DNA of 64,000 nt from Gehongia tenuis (GCF_014384795.1 NZ_JACRSR010000001.1:868001-932000); one strand, 5' to 3'; positions 56,439 through 64,000 are shown, numbered from the stretch's first letter. Notes: generated by a model from the letters alone, not told the origin. Numbers and translations: made by a program.

Positions 56439-56663
56439 ATGCGCACTTTGAAGGATCTGAAACCCGGTGAAAAGGGGACTGTCCGCAGGATCGCCGCCGA
56501 TCCGGCACTTCGCAGACGCCTCATTGAGATGGGGATCACCCAGGGCAGCGAACTGACCGTTCGGAAATATGCGCCGCTTGGGGACCCAATCGAGGTTTCA
56601 GTCCGGGGATGTGAGCTGGCTTTCCGCCTCAATGAAGCGGAAAAGATACAATTGGTGGGATGA
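56439..56663 (+). CDS. feoA: Ferrous iron transport protein FeoA
   Basis: 74 residues from ATG 56439, 8 bases after AAGGAG (the ATG at 56433 is too close). SH3-like small protein with the hallmark RRRLIEMGITQGSELTV. Works with FeoB in Fe(II) uptake. First gene of the feo locus. Confidence 0.95.
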   Translation: MRTLKDLKPGEKGTVRRIAADPALRRRLIEMGITQGSELTVRKYAPLGDPIEVSVRGCELAFRLNEAEKIQLVG

Positions 56664-56706
56664 TTTACAAATGAGTTGCCTTGGGCAACTTATTTTTTCG
56701 AAGATA

Positions 56707-56727
56707 TATTGAGAAATATTCTCAATA
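56707..56727 (+). promoter_or_regulatory. Candidate Fur box between feoA and feoB
   Basis: TATTGAGAAATATTCTCAATA is a 21-base sequence with perfect 9-base arms. Its core TGAGAAATATTCTCA fits the 7-1-7 Fur-box pattern closely. Confidence 0.65.
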
Positions 56728-56743
56728 AGGGGAGGATGGACGA

Positions 56744-58771
56744 ATGATATCGTTGGCCCTTGCTGGCAATCCAAACTGTGGGAAAACGACACTTTTCAAT
56801 GTGCTGACCGGCAGCAACCAGTACGTGGGGAACTGGCCCGGTGTGACGGTGGATAAGAAGGAGGGCACTTTCCAGCTGGATGGGGAGGAAATTCGGGTGG
56901 TGGACCTTCCCGGCATCTATTCCCTGTCTCCCCATACGGTGGAACAAAAGCTTGCCCGGGATTTCCTGATTGAGGAAAAGCTCGATCTCATCGTCAACAT
57001 CGTGGATGCGGGTAATCTTGAACGCAATCTGTACTTGACCTACCAGGTACTGGAGCTGGGCATCCCCACTATCATCGTGCTCAATATGTTCGATGAACTG
57101 GAGGCTTCGGGCAGTACCGTGGATGTGGCGCTGATGGAAAAACGCCTTGGGGCCATGGTGGTTCCCATGTGTGCTTCCAAGCGCAAAGGCGTAAAAGAAT
57201 TTCTAAAACGGCTCCACGCCGTTGTGCACCATCCTGAGCGGGCGGTTAAGCCTTTCTTTCCCGCCTACGATCGCAACTTGATGGCGCTGCTGGGCCAAAG
57301 CGGCCTCGATCTGCCTTACTGGAAGGTGCTCTCCCTGCTGGAAGGGGAAACGGAGGCCGAAGAGGTCGGACAGTTCGTGGAGACCCAAAACAATGAGCTT
57401 GCTGAATTGTCCACGGAGGAGCGGGAAAAACTGGACGCTCTGGCCGGGCGTGTCCGGCGTCAGTTTGGTGAGGATGCGGAGGTGGCGGTGCCCGACCTTC
57501 GCTACAAGAACATCTCCGTCCTTGTGAAACAGGTGCTGCGAGCCGGCGGGCGGAACGTCAACGCCCGCACCGAAGCCATCGACAAAGTGCTCACGCACAA
57601 GATTTTTGCGCTGCCCATCTTTCTTCTCATCATGATGGCGATCTTCCTCATCACCTTCGGTCCCATCGGCAACTTTTTGAGCGGCGGCGTGGAGTACCTT
57701 TTTGGTGATGTCATCACGCCCTTTGTGGATGGGCTGCTCGTGGATGCCGGCGCTGCGCCGTGGCTTCAGTCGCTGATCGTGGGCGGTATCTTGAGCGGCC
57801 TGTCCAGCGTCCTTGTGTTTTTGCCCCAGATTACTCTGCTCTTTTTGTGTCTTTCCATCATGGAGGACAGCGGCTATATGGCGCGGGCGGCCTTCATCAC
57901 CGACAGGATCATGCGGAAATTTGGTCTTGGCGGCAAGTCCTTCATTCCCATGTTGATGGGCTTTGGCTGTACGGTGCCGGCGCTCATGGCGTGCCGGACG
58001 CTGGAAAGCGAGAAGGAGCGGAGACTCACCATGGTGATTACGCCCTTCATGTCCTGCGGAGCCCGGCTGCCCGTTTATGCCATGATGGCGGGAGCTTTCT
58101 TTGCCAAGAATCAGGGGCTTGTGATTTTTGCCATCTATCTGCTGGGCGTGGTCATTGCGGGACTGTCCGGCGTGCTTTTGAACAAGACGGTGCTGAAGGG
58201 GGAGTCATCGCCCTTCGTGATGGAGCTGCCGCCCTACCGCCTGCCCACGCTGCGCAATCTGGTGCTTCATGTATGGGATAAGGTCAAGGGTTTCTTGGTC
58301 AAGGCGGGCACCGTGGTGTTTTTGGTGGCGGTTTTCCTCTGGTTTGCGCAAAGCTTTGACACCCATCTTGCCATGACCGATGATATCTCCACCAGCATTC
58401 TGGCCAAAATGGGCAATTTCATTGCGCCCATATTCACGCCTCTTGGCTTTGGGGAGCCCATTCCCTCCGTGGCATTGGTCACCGGCTTTTTTGCCAAGGA
58501 GGCGGTGGTGGTGACCACCGGCATTCTTACCGGAGCGGCGGGCGACGCTCAGCTTGGGGCGGCGCTTGGCGGCCTGTTTACGCCGCTGTCGGCGTTCTCC
58601 TTCATGGCTTTTGTACTGCTTTATATTCCCTGTGCCGCATCCATGGTCACACTGGCCAAGGAGATGCGCAGCACCAAATGGACGCTGTTTGCCGTAGGCT
58701 ATGGACTGGTGACGGCCTATCTGGTGGCCCTCATCATCTTCCAGGGCGGACGCCTGCTCGGTTTTGCATAA
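56744..58771 (+). CDS. feoB: Ferrous iron transporter FeoB
   Basis: 675 residues. N-terminal G-protein domain with GNPNCGKTTLFNVLTG (G1), DLPGIYS (G3) and NMFDE (G4), a GDI-like helical region, then a C-terminal membrane domain with Gate regions such as SIMEDSGYMARAAF. Imports Fe(II). Follows feoA by 80 bases; ATG behind GGGGAGG. A fur-family gene is immediately downstream. Confidence 0.97.
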   Translation: MISLALAGNPNCGKTTLFNVLTGSNQYVGNWPGVTVDKKEGTFQLDGEEIRVVDLPGIYSLSPHTVEQKLARDFLIEEKLDLIVNIVDAGNLERNLYLTYQVLELGIPTIIVLNMFDELEASGSTVDVALMEKRLGAMVVPMCASKRKGVKEFLKRLHAVVHHPERAVKPFFPAYDRNLMALLGQSGLDLPYWKVLSLLEGETEAEEVGQFVETQNNELAELSTEEREKLDALAGRVRRQFGEDAEVAVPDLRYKNISVLVKQVLRAGGRNVNARTEAIDKVLTHKIFALPIFLLIMMAIFLITFGPIGNFLSGGVEYLFGDVITPFVDGLLVDAGAAPWLQSLIVGGILSGLSSVLVFLPQITLLFLCLSIMEDSGYMARAAFITDRIMRKFGLGGKSFIPMLMGFGCTVPALMACRTLESEKERRLTMVITPFMSCGARLPVYAMMAGAFFAKNQGLVIFAIYLLGVVIAGLSGVLLNKTVLKGESSPFVMELPPYRLPTLRNLVLHVWDKVKGFLVKAGTVVFLVAVFLWFAQSFDTHLAMTDDISTSILAKMGNFIAPIFTPLGFGEPIPSVALVTGFFAKEAVVVTTGILTGAAGDAQLGAALGGLFTPLSAFSFMAFVLLYIPCAASMVTLAKEMRSTKWTLFAVGYGLVTAYLVALIIFQGGRLLGFA

Positions 58772-58783
58772 GAGGTGATCTTG

Positions 58784-59227
58784 ATGAATGTACTGGAAAT
58801 CTGCCGTCAGAAATTGCAGGAGGGGGGTCTGCGCCTGACCCGGCAAAGGGAACAGATCCTCGCCGTCATGTGTGAACACCAGGGGGAGCATCTCACCAGG
58901 GAGGGGATATCCAATCTGGTTCAGCAGGAATATCCCTCCGTGGGCAAGGCCACGGTGTATCGCACCATCACGGTTTTTGAGAAGCTGGGCATCGTATCCC
59001 GCAACAATTTGGACGAGCGGGTGCGCTATGAGCTTGCCGATCCCGCGCAGGCCCATGAGCATCATCATATGATCTGTTTGGCCTGCGGCAAGATTGCAGA
59101 AATGCGGGGAGACTTTTTGGAGACCCAGGAGCAGATTCTTCTCAGGGACTATGGATTTCATGTGGTGAACCATCAGCTCAAATTCTATGGGTACTGCCGG
59201 GACTGTGCAAAGGAGCAGGAACTATGA
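58784..59227 (+). CDS. fur: Fur-family transcriptional regulator
   Basis: 147 residues from ATG 58784 behind AGAGGTG (an in-frame GTG at 58775 overlaps that site). Winged helix followed by a dimerisation domain with HHHMICLACGKIAEM and GYCRDCAKEQEL (structural zinc cysteines). At the position where PerR proteins have Asp (CGKIVD), this one has Glu (CGKIAE), favouring Fur over PerR. Coupled to feoB (12 bases) and to the next small gene (overlap ATGA), so it likely controls the feo locus itself. Confidence 0.9.
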   Translation: MNVLEICRQKLQEGGLRLTRQREQILAVMCEHQGEHLTREGISNLVQQEYPSVGKATVYRTITVFEKLGIVSRNNLDERVRYELADPAQAHEHHHMICLACGKIAEMRGDFLETQEQILLRDYGFHVVNHQLKFYGYCRDCAKEQEL

Positions 59228-59376
59228 TCAATTATATTTTGGGCGCGCTCATTTTCGGCGGCGCCGCCTTTGTCGCCTACAAGCAAATCAAGAAACTGAA
59301 GCGGGGCAAGGGCTGCGCCTGCGGCTGCGGCGGTTGTGCAATGCGCAGGCAATGCGATAAGAGCGACAAATTGTAA
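59224..59376 (+). CDS. FeoB-associated Cys-rich membrane protein
   Basis: 50 residues: one membrane helix (YILGALIFGGAAFVAY), then a basic stretch and GKGCACGCGGCAMRRQC, with five cysteines. This is the layout of the FeoB-associated Cys-rich family (FeoC-like position), thought to aid iron transfer from FeoB. Its start overlaps the fur stop. Confidence 0.88.
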   Translation: MINYILGALIFGGAAFVAYKQIKKLKRGKGCACGCGGCAMRRQCDKSDKL

Positions 59377-59399
59377 AAGCACTATTTTTGTGTTATAAT
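59371..59399 (+). promoter_or_regulatory. Predicted promoter of the sortase gene
   Basis: TTGTAA at 59371-59376 (overlapping the preceding stop codon) and perfect TATAAT at 59394-59399, 17-base spacing. Confidence 0.7.
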
Positions 59400-59421
59400 C
59401 GGACGAAATCAAGAAAAAAGG

Positions 59422-60249
59422 GTGAGGGATACGGAACCAAAGAAACAGACCCATAAAAAGGGCATCACCTGGCTGCTGAATCTTTTGGTGATTCTATGTC
59501 TGCTGGGCGCGTTGATCTGCGGCTACCTCTATTTTAAGGATCTGAATGAGGTCAAAGAGGGCGAAGCGGAGTATGAGAAAGTGGATCAGTATGTGGTGGA
59601 GACAACGCCGCCCGCTGCAGAGAACGACGTGGAAATTGTTCCGGAACCCTGGCGGATTGCCATCGACTTTGATACCCTGCTTTCGGAGAACTCCGATGCC
59701 TGCGGCTGGATTTACATTCCGGAAACGCCGGTCAGCTATCCTGTGGTTCAGGGCAGGGACAACGACGAGTATCTCTACAAAAGCATCTATGGAAACTATT
59801 CCGTGTGCGGCAGCATCTTTGCCGATTATCGAAACGCCTTGTTGCCCCGTCTCGCGGACAGCAACACGGTGCTGTACGGACATAACATGGGCGGCAACCG
59901 TACGAGCATGTTCTCCAGCCTCCTTGAGTACAAGGAAAAGAGCTATTACGATGCCCATTCCCTGTTGCAATTTGATACGACGGCAGGTACGGGGACTTGG
60001 ACCATCTTTGCCGCATTCAACTATGATGTTTCGGTAAAGGATGATTTCAGCTATATCCAAACTCAGTTTGCGGATGAGGCGGCCTTTGACAGCTTTGTTT
60101 CGGAGGCGAAAAGCCGCACGCCCTACGATACCGGCGTTAAGGTCCAATATGGGGATCGGATTTTGACCCTCAGCACCTGCGACCGCAGCTACAACGGCGC
60201 CAACGGCCGTTATGTGGTGATGGCGGTGCTTACCGGGGGAACCCTGTAA
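59422..60249 (+). CDS. srtB: Class B sortase
   Basis: 275 residues from GTG 59422. N-terminal membrane anchor (about 15-37), then the sortase fold: catalytic His in LYGHNMGG, Cys in TLSTCDRS and Arg in NGRYVVMA. Class B sortases anchor a few proteins, often related to iron/haem uptake or pili, to the wall. No NPQTN-like or NEAT protein is in the window, though the feo genes are next door. Confidence 0.9.
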   Translation: MRDTEPKKQTHKKGITWLLNLLVILCLLGALICGYLYFKDLNEVKEGEAEYEKVDQYVVETTPPAAENDVEIVPEPWRIAIDFDTLLSENSDACGWIYIPETPVSYPVVQGRDNDEYLYKSIYGNYSVCGSIFADYRNALLPRLADSNTVLYGHNMGGNRTSMFSSLLEYKEKSYYDAHSLLQFDTTAGTGTWTIFAAFNYDVSVKDDFSYIQTQFADEAAFDSFVSEAKSRTPYDTGVKVQYGDRILTLSTCDRSYNGANGRYVVMAVLTGGTL

Positions 60250-60264
60250 TAAGACCGTCAAATG

Positions 60265-60291
60265 CGCTCAGCTTCGGCTGAGCGTTTTTTT
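60265..60291 (+). terminator. Rho-independent terminator after srtB
   Basis: CGCTCAGC and GCTGAGCG pair around TTCG, followed by seven T residues. Confidence 0.93.
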
Positions 60292-60397
60292 ATTGGACCG
60301 TAAGTTAATCTTAAGAAATTCCTAATTCGTCCTTTCAAAATGAAATCCCATGCTGTGGTTCAATGGTATCAGAAAGCTTGAAAGGAAGAATGCAGTC

Positions 60398-61441
60398 ATG
60401 TTGAAAAACATTGCCGTCCTGTTTGGCGGCTGCTCCACGGAATATGAGGTGTCCCTTCAGTCGGCCAGCGCAGTGCTGAAGGCCATCAACCCCGATAAGT
60501 ACCAAGTGTTTCCCCTGGGTATCACCCGAGAAGGCGAATGGTTTCTCTACAGCGGACCCTTGGCAGGCATCCGGGAGAACCGTTGGTGGAGGGATGAAAA
60601 ACATCTGGAGCGGGCCGTTCTGTCTCCCGACAGACACACTCACGGACTTACGGCCGCGGGGCGGGAGATTCGGCTGGACGGCGTTTTTCCCGTTCTTCAC
60701 GGCAAAAACGGCGAGGACGGCACGGTGCAGGGTCTGGCGGAACTTGCGGGTATCCCCGTTATCGGCTGCGACCTTTTGAGCTCCGCTCTTTGTATGGATA
60801 AAGCATTCGCCCATGAAGTGGTGGAAAGGGCGGGCATTCCAGTTCCGGCATCGGTGGTGCTGCATGAGGACGATTGGCGGGAACGGCTGCCTGAAATCGA
60901 GGGGATGGCTTATCCCTTGTTTATCAAGCCGTCCCGTTCCGGTTCCTCCATTGGGATTACCCGGGTGGAGGAGGAGAACGGACTTGTTCCCGCCATCCAG
61001 GAAGCCTTTATCCACGACAACAAGGTGCTGGTGGAGGCTGCGGTGAAGGGGTTTGAGGTGGGTTGCGCCATTTTGGGCGGCCGGGAACTCGTTGTGGGCG
61101 AGGTGGATGAGATCGAGCTTACCCATGGTTTTTTCAACTATGGCGAAAAATACACCCTGGCAACCTCCAGAATCCACACCCCAGCCCGGCTGGAGAAATC
61201 GGTCCGGCAGCATATTCAGCGAATGGCGGAAAGAATCTATCGGATTCTTGGATGCTCCGGATTTGCCCGAGTGGATCTGTTTTGGACCGGCAAGGAAGCT
61301 GTTTTTAATGAGGTGAACACCATTCCGGGCTGCACGGAACACAGCCGGTATCCGGCCATGATGAAAGCGGTGGGCCTCGACTTTCCCGCCATGATTGAAA
61401 AGCTGATCGCTGTCTCCCTGGAGGAGAGCCATGCGGGCTAG
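60398..61441 (+). CDS. vanG: D-alanine--D-serine ligase, VanG-like
   Basis: 347 residues from ATG 60398, 9 bases after AAAGGAAG. ATP-grasp ligase. The opening KNIAVLFGGCSTEYEVSLQ, LVFPVLHGKNGEDGT-like segment VFPVLHGKNGEDGTVQGL, omega-loop FFNYGEKYTLATSRIHTPAR (E250-K251-Y252) and NEVNTIPGCTEHSRYP closely follow what I remember of VanG ligases, which make D-Ala-D-Ser. A plain D-Ala-D-Ala ligase is the alternative. The C-terminus overlaps a VanT-like racemase gene by 11 bases, which strongly supports the D-Ser link. No vanXY or vanRS gene is adjacent. Confidence 0.82.
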   Translation: MLKNIAVLFGGCSTEYEVSLQSASAVLKAINPDKYQVFPLGITREGEWFLYSGPLAGIRENRWWRDEKHLERAVLSPDRHTHGLTAAGREIRLDGVFPVLHGKNGEDGTVQGLAELAGIPVIGCDLLSSALCMDKAFAHEVVERAGIPVPASVVLHEDDWRERLPEIEGMAYPLFIKPSRSGSSIGITRVEEENGLVPAIQEAFIHDNKVLVEAAVKGFEVGCAILGGRELVVGEVDEIELTHGFFNYGEKYTLATSRIHTPARLEKSVRQHIQRMAERIYRILGCSGFARVDLFWTGKEAVFNEVNTIPGCTEHSRYPAMMKAVGLDFPAMIEKLIAVSLEESHAG

Positions 61442-63524
61442 GGAGGGCAGCGGCGGTTTGGATGCCTTTCGAGTGGCGGCCGCGCTCCTCGTTGTAGCCA
61501 TTCATACCTCGCCTCTTGAATCGGTGAACGGAACCGCGGATTTTGTGCTGACCCGGATCCTGGCCCGGGTGGCCGTGCCCTTCTTCTTGATGGTTACGGG
61601 CTTTTTTCTGTTGCCGGCAATCCGGCGTGGGAAAAAGGGTGTGCTGCGCCATTTCCTTGTCAAGACGGCTATGCTCTATGGGGCCGCAATCCTGATCTAC
61701 CTGCCGGTGCTTATTTATAATGGTTATTTTGTAAACGAGGGACAACCCTGGCTGTTTTTGAGGGATCTGCTGCTGGAGGGCACCTTCTATCATCTTTGGT
61801 ACCTGCCCGCCAGCATGCTGGGCATGTTGATCGTTGTGGGGCTCATGAAGTGGTTCCAGGATCGAACGGTGCTTTTTGTTGCGGCGGTTCTCTATGGGGT
61901 GGGTCTTTTGGGGGACAGCTACTATGGTTTGACCCAGCAGATCCCGCTGCTCTCGGATTTCTATGGAGCCCTTTTTTCCATAATTGATTACACAAGAAAC
62001 GGCCTGTTTTATGCGCCTATTTTCCTGTGTCTGGGATTGATGGCCAGGGACATGAGGATTCCCAGATCCGGCCTTGGACTGGGAGCAGGCTTGGCCCTGA
62101 TGATCATGGAAGGGCTCATGCTGCACCATTTTGCATGGCAGCGCCATGACAGCATGTATTTATGGCTTCCCCTGGTGATGGTGTATCTGTTCGCCTGCCT
62201 TCTCAAAGTGCGAAGTCCTGCAAAACCGTTCCTGAGACGATTTTCCATGGCGGTGTACATTCTGCACCCCATGGCTATCGTGCTGGTGCGGGGTGCAGGT
62301 AAGGCGCTGCATCTCAAAGGGCTTATGGATATCAGCCCGCTCTACTACCTTGCTGTTGCGGGGCTGTCCGTTCTGGCAGCGGGACTTTATGCGAAGATCG
62401 CCGAAAAGGGGAACGACGCTCGGGAGCGTGCCTGGGTGGAGATCAATCTAAGAAATTTATACCACAATGTGGAGGAACTGAAAAAGCTTCTGCCGGAAGG
62501 ATGCGCCCTTATGGCGGTGGTGAAGGCGAACGCCTACGGCCATGGCGCGGTGGAAATCGCCCGGGCGCTGCATAAAGCGGGCATAACGGCATACGCTACA
62601 GCTACGGCGGAGGAAGGGGTACAGCTGCGGAAAAGGGGCATCCGCGGAGATATCCTGGTTTTAGGCTATACGCCGGCCAGCGAGCGGAAAAAGCTGAGAA
62701 AATACCGGCTCATACAGACCGTAGCCGACAGCGACCACGCAAGAGCCCTCTCCGGAAAGAAGCCGATTCGGGCGCATGTGGCTGTGGATACGGGCATGCA
62801 CCGGCTGGGAGAGGATTATGCCAGGATTGACGAACTTTGCACGATTTACCTTGAAGCCGGACTCAAGGTGGAAGGGCTCAGCACCCATCTATGTGCGGCG
62901 GACAGTACCAAGGAGGAAGATATCCTTTTTACCTACCGCCAGATCGAACGTTTCTGGCAGGTGGTAAAGGCGCTGAAGGCGCGAGGCGTGGAGCCCGGAA
63001 AGCTCCATTTTCAGAGCACCTACGGTCTTCTCAACTACGATGGCACCGGATGCGCCTATGCCCGGGTTGGAATCGCTCTGTACGGCGTTTTAAGCTCGCC
63101 GAATGGTCTGGTAAGGTCCGAGCTGGACCTTCGGCCTGTCCTTAGCTTAAAAGGCAAAATAGGGGCCATCCGCGAGATTGAGGAAGGGGAGACCCTGGGT
63201 TATGGCAGAGCCTATCGGGCCAAAGAAAAAATGACAGCGGCGGTGGTGACGCTGGGCTATGCGGATGGAATTCCCCGGGGGCTGACCGGCGAAGCCCTGG
63301 TCCATGGCCGGCGGGTGCCCATCGTGGGACGCATCTGTATGGATCAGCTCACTTTGGATGTGTCGGGGATTGAGGACGTGAAGGCTGGAGATGTGGTAAC
63401 GCTGATTGGCCGGGACGGCGAAGCCTTTATTTCGGCGGAAGAGGCGGCGGCGGGAGCCGGAACCATTACCAACGAACTATTGAGCAGGCTTGGACCGCGT
63501 CTCGGCAGGGTGGTCCTATCCTGA
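61431..63524 (+). CDS. vanT: VanT-like membrane serine/alanine racemase
   Basis: 697 residues. Residues 1-320 form an acyltransferase-3-like membrane domain (VAAALLVVAIHTSPLES and about ten helices); residues 330-697 form a PLP alanine-racemase domain with K365 in MAVVKANAYGHGAVE and the second catalytic Tyr in YGRAYRAKE. Where alanine racemases have Tyr354 (TINYE), this protein has Asn681 (TITNE), the substitution reported as important for serine preference in VanT enzymes. It starts inside the ligase gene. It should bring in or racemise L-Ser to D-Ser at the membrane. Confidence 0.88.
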   Translation: MRAREGSGGLDAFRVAAALLVVAIHTSPLESVNGTADFVLTRILARVAVPFFLMVTGFFLLPAIRRGKKGVLRHFLVKTAMLYGAAILIYLPVLIYNGYFVNEGQPWLFLRDLLLEGTFYHLWYLPASMLGMLIVVGLMKWFQDRTVLFVAAVLYGVGLLGDSYYGLTQQIPLLSDFYGALFSIIDYTRNGLFYAPIFLCLGLMARDMRIPRSGLGLGAGLALMIMEGLMLHHFAWQRHDSMYLWLPLVMVYLFACLLKVRSPAKPFLRRFSMAVYILHPMAIVLVRGAGKALHLKGLMDISPLYYLAVAGLSVLAAGLYAKIAEKGNDARERAWVEINLRNLYHNVEELKKLLPEGCALMAVVKANAYGHGAVEIARALHKAGITAYATATAEEGVQLRKRGIRGDILVLGYTPASERKKLRKYRLIQTVADSDHARALSGKKPIRAHVAVDTGMHRLGEDYARIDELCTIYLEAGLKVEGLSTHLCAADSTKEEDILFTYRQIERFWQVVKALKARGVEPGKLHFQSTYGLLNYDGTGCAYARVGIALYGVLSSPNGLVRSELDLRPVLSLKGKIGAIREIEEGETLGYGRAYRAKEKMTAAVVTLGYADGIPRGLTGEALVHGRRVPIVGRICMDQLTLDVSGIEDVKAGDVVTLIGRDGEAFISAEEAAAGAGTITNELLSRLGPRLGRVVLS

Positions 63525-63529
63525 TGGTA

Positions 63530-63563
63530 AAAAGCGCACCCCACATTTTAGTGAGGTGCGCTT
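63530..63563 (-). terminator. Terminator of tRNA-Leu (minus strand)
   Basis: AAGCGCACCCCAC and GTGAGGTGCGCTT pair with one mismatch around a 6-base loop. Read on the minus strand it is followed by TTTTT; it may also act weakly on the plus strand for the vanG-vanT unit. Confidence 0.75.
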
Positions 63564-63569
63564 CACCGT

Positions 63570-63658
63570 TGGTGCCGAAGACCGGGATCGAACCGGTACG
63601 GGAGGTTAGTCCCGCAGGATTTTAAGTCCTGTGCGTCTGCCAATTTCGCCACTCCGGC
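63570..63658 (-). tRNA. tRNA-Leu (anticodon UAA), CCA encoded
   Basis: On the minus strand GCCGGAG pairs with CTTCGGC as acceptor stem, anticodon stem CAGGA/TCCTG with loop CTTAAAA (anticodon 63622-63624), a long class II variable arm CGGGACTAACCTCCCGT and T-loop TTCGATC; 3' CCA is encoded. Confidence 0.97.
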
Positions 63659-63669
63659 CGAACGTATTT

Positions 63670-63699
63670 ATTTTACTTCGGCCGGAAGGGTCTTGTCAA
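63670..63699 (-). promoter_or_regulatory. Predicted promoter of tRNA-Leu
   Basis: On the minus strand TTGACA (63699-63694) and TAAAAT (63675-63670) with 18-base spacing; the -35 box overlaps the stop codon of the upstream Cys-rich gene. Confidence 0.7.
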
Positions 63700-64000
63700 C
63701 AGCGTCGGCACTGACTGTTCCAGTCGGTCCGTCCACCCTGTGGAAACAGGGGCCGGCGGAAGAATTCGCTGCAGCAGCCCGCATTGCAGTGGGAGCCGGG
63801 CCGAGGGCAGGGCCGCTCAAAGCCGCAGCTTGAGTTCATCCGAGCATAAGCTTCCACCACCACTTTGGCGGCAAGGTCCACCGAAACACAGCAATTCCGA
63901 ACGGGATAACAACCCCGTGGAATCATCAGCTTGACACTGGCGCGCACGTTGAAATCCCGGCAGCGTGGTACGCATACCACAGCGTCAATGGGCAGTTCAA
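63696..64000 (-). CDS. Cysteine-rich hypothetical protein, C-terminal part only
   Basis: The minus-strand frame enters from beyond the window and runs 100 residues to a stop at 63698-63696. It contains 12 cysteines, with a region VPRCRDFNVRASVKLMIPRG followed by YPVRNCCVSVDLAAKVVVEA and a Cys/Arg/Pro-rich tail (FERPCPRPGSHCNAGCC). The repeated beta-strand-like hydrophobic pattern plus cysteines is reminiscent of spore-coat or metal-binding proteins, but I cannot assign a family. The start lies outside the window. Confidence 0.6.
   Translation of the reverse strand, partial: ELPIDAVVCVPRCRDFNVRASVKLMIPRGCYPVRNCCVSVDLAAKVVVEAYARMNSSCGFERPCPRPGSHCNAGCCSEFFRRPLFPQGGRTDWNSQCRRC

Noticed and set aside
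60398..61441. Annotation as ordinary D-Ala-D-Ala ligase only
   Set aside because: The VanG-like sequence blocks and the overlapping VanT-like gene favour a D-Ala-D-Ser ligase, though the ordinary function is still possible.

Overview
The window reads as one contiguous stretch of a moderately GC-rich, low-redundancy chromosome from a Clostridia-class Firmicute. Evidence for that placement: a PolC-type DNA polymerase III, the SCIFF peptide and its maturase between yajC and secDF, HemZ, an IreB-RuvX-DUF1292 trio, TepA-YlzJ, a YlxY-type protein after pnp, and frequent TTG/GTG starts behind strong GGAGG ribosome binding sites. I cannot name a genus. Nearly all genes lie on the plus strand; only the last 430 bases (tRNA-Leu and a cysteine-rich gene) are on the minus strand. 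I see no insertion sequence, prophage, CRISPR array or rRNA, and no gene-free stretch above about 190 bases.

Layout. 1-2578: tail of a pilus or pseudopilus operon (one 5'-truncated hypothetical and three small prepilin-like proteins). 2627-9041: tgt, yajC, a TIGR04086-type membrane protein, scfA (47-residue SCIFF peptide), scfB (radical SAM maturase), a gamma-class carbonic anhydrase-like protein, secD and secF. 9108-16845: recJ, apt, rel, dtd, an MBL-fold hydrolase and hemZ, closely packed. 16915-21447: hisS, aspS, tcdA, rseC and trxA, led by a perfect consensus promoter inside hemZ. 21572-25889: glyA, a CDF transporter, and iscR-iscS-iscU. 26013-29749: PRC-barrel protein, a 49-residue peptide, an AI-2E family permease, ireB, a ferredoxin-tailed aldo/keto reductase, ruvX and a DUF1292 protein. 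29889-42113: rpsB, tsf, pyrH, frr, uppS, cdsA, dxr, rseP, ispG, polC. 42299-50137: rimP, nusA, rnpM, ylxQ, infB, rbfA, nrnA, truB, ribF. 50298-56279: rpsO, pnp, ylxY-like, M16 peptidase, dUTPase, tepA, ylzJ. 56439-60249: feoA, feoB, fur, a FeoB-associated peptide and a class B sortase. 60398-63524: a VanG-like D-Ala-D-Ser ligase overlapped by a VanT-like membrane serine/alanine racemase. 63570-64000 (minus): tRNA-Leu(UAA) and the C-terminal part of a Cys-rich protein.

Most of the window is conserved housekeeping synteny (translation, isoprenoid/phospholipid synthesis, Fe-S assembly, Sec secretion). The parts most worth following are the two-gene vanG-vanT unit with serine-type signature residues and no vanXY or vanRS next to it; the feo-fur locus with two different palindromes; the SCIFF locus; several leader hairpins that could control rpsB, rpsO, recJ, the CDF gene and tepA; and a YlxY-type deacetylase whose catalytic Asp is replaced by Asn. 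I did not find a system I could defend as entirely undescribed.

All family assignments come from reading the translated sequence and remembered family signatures; no database search was run.
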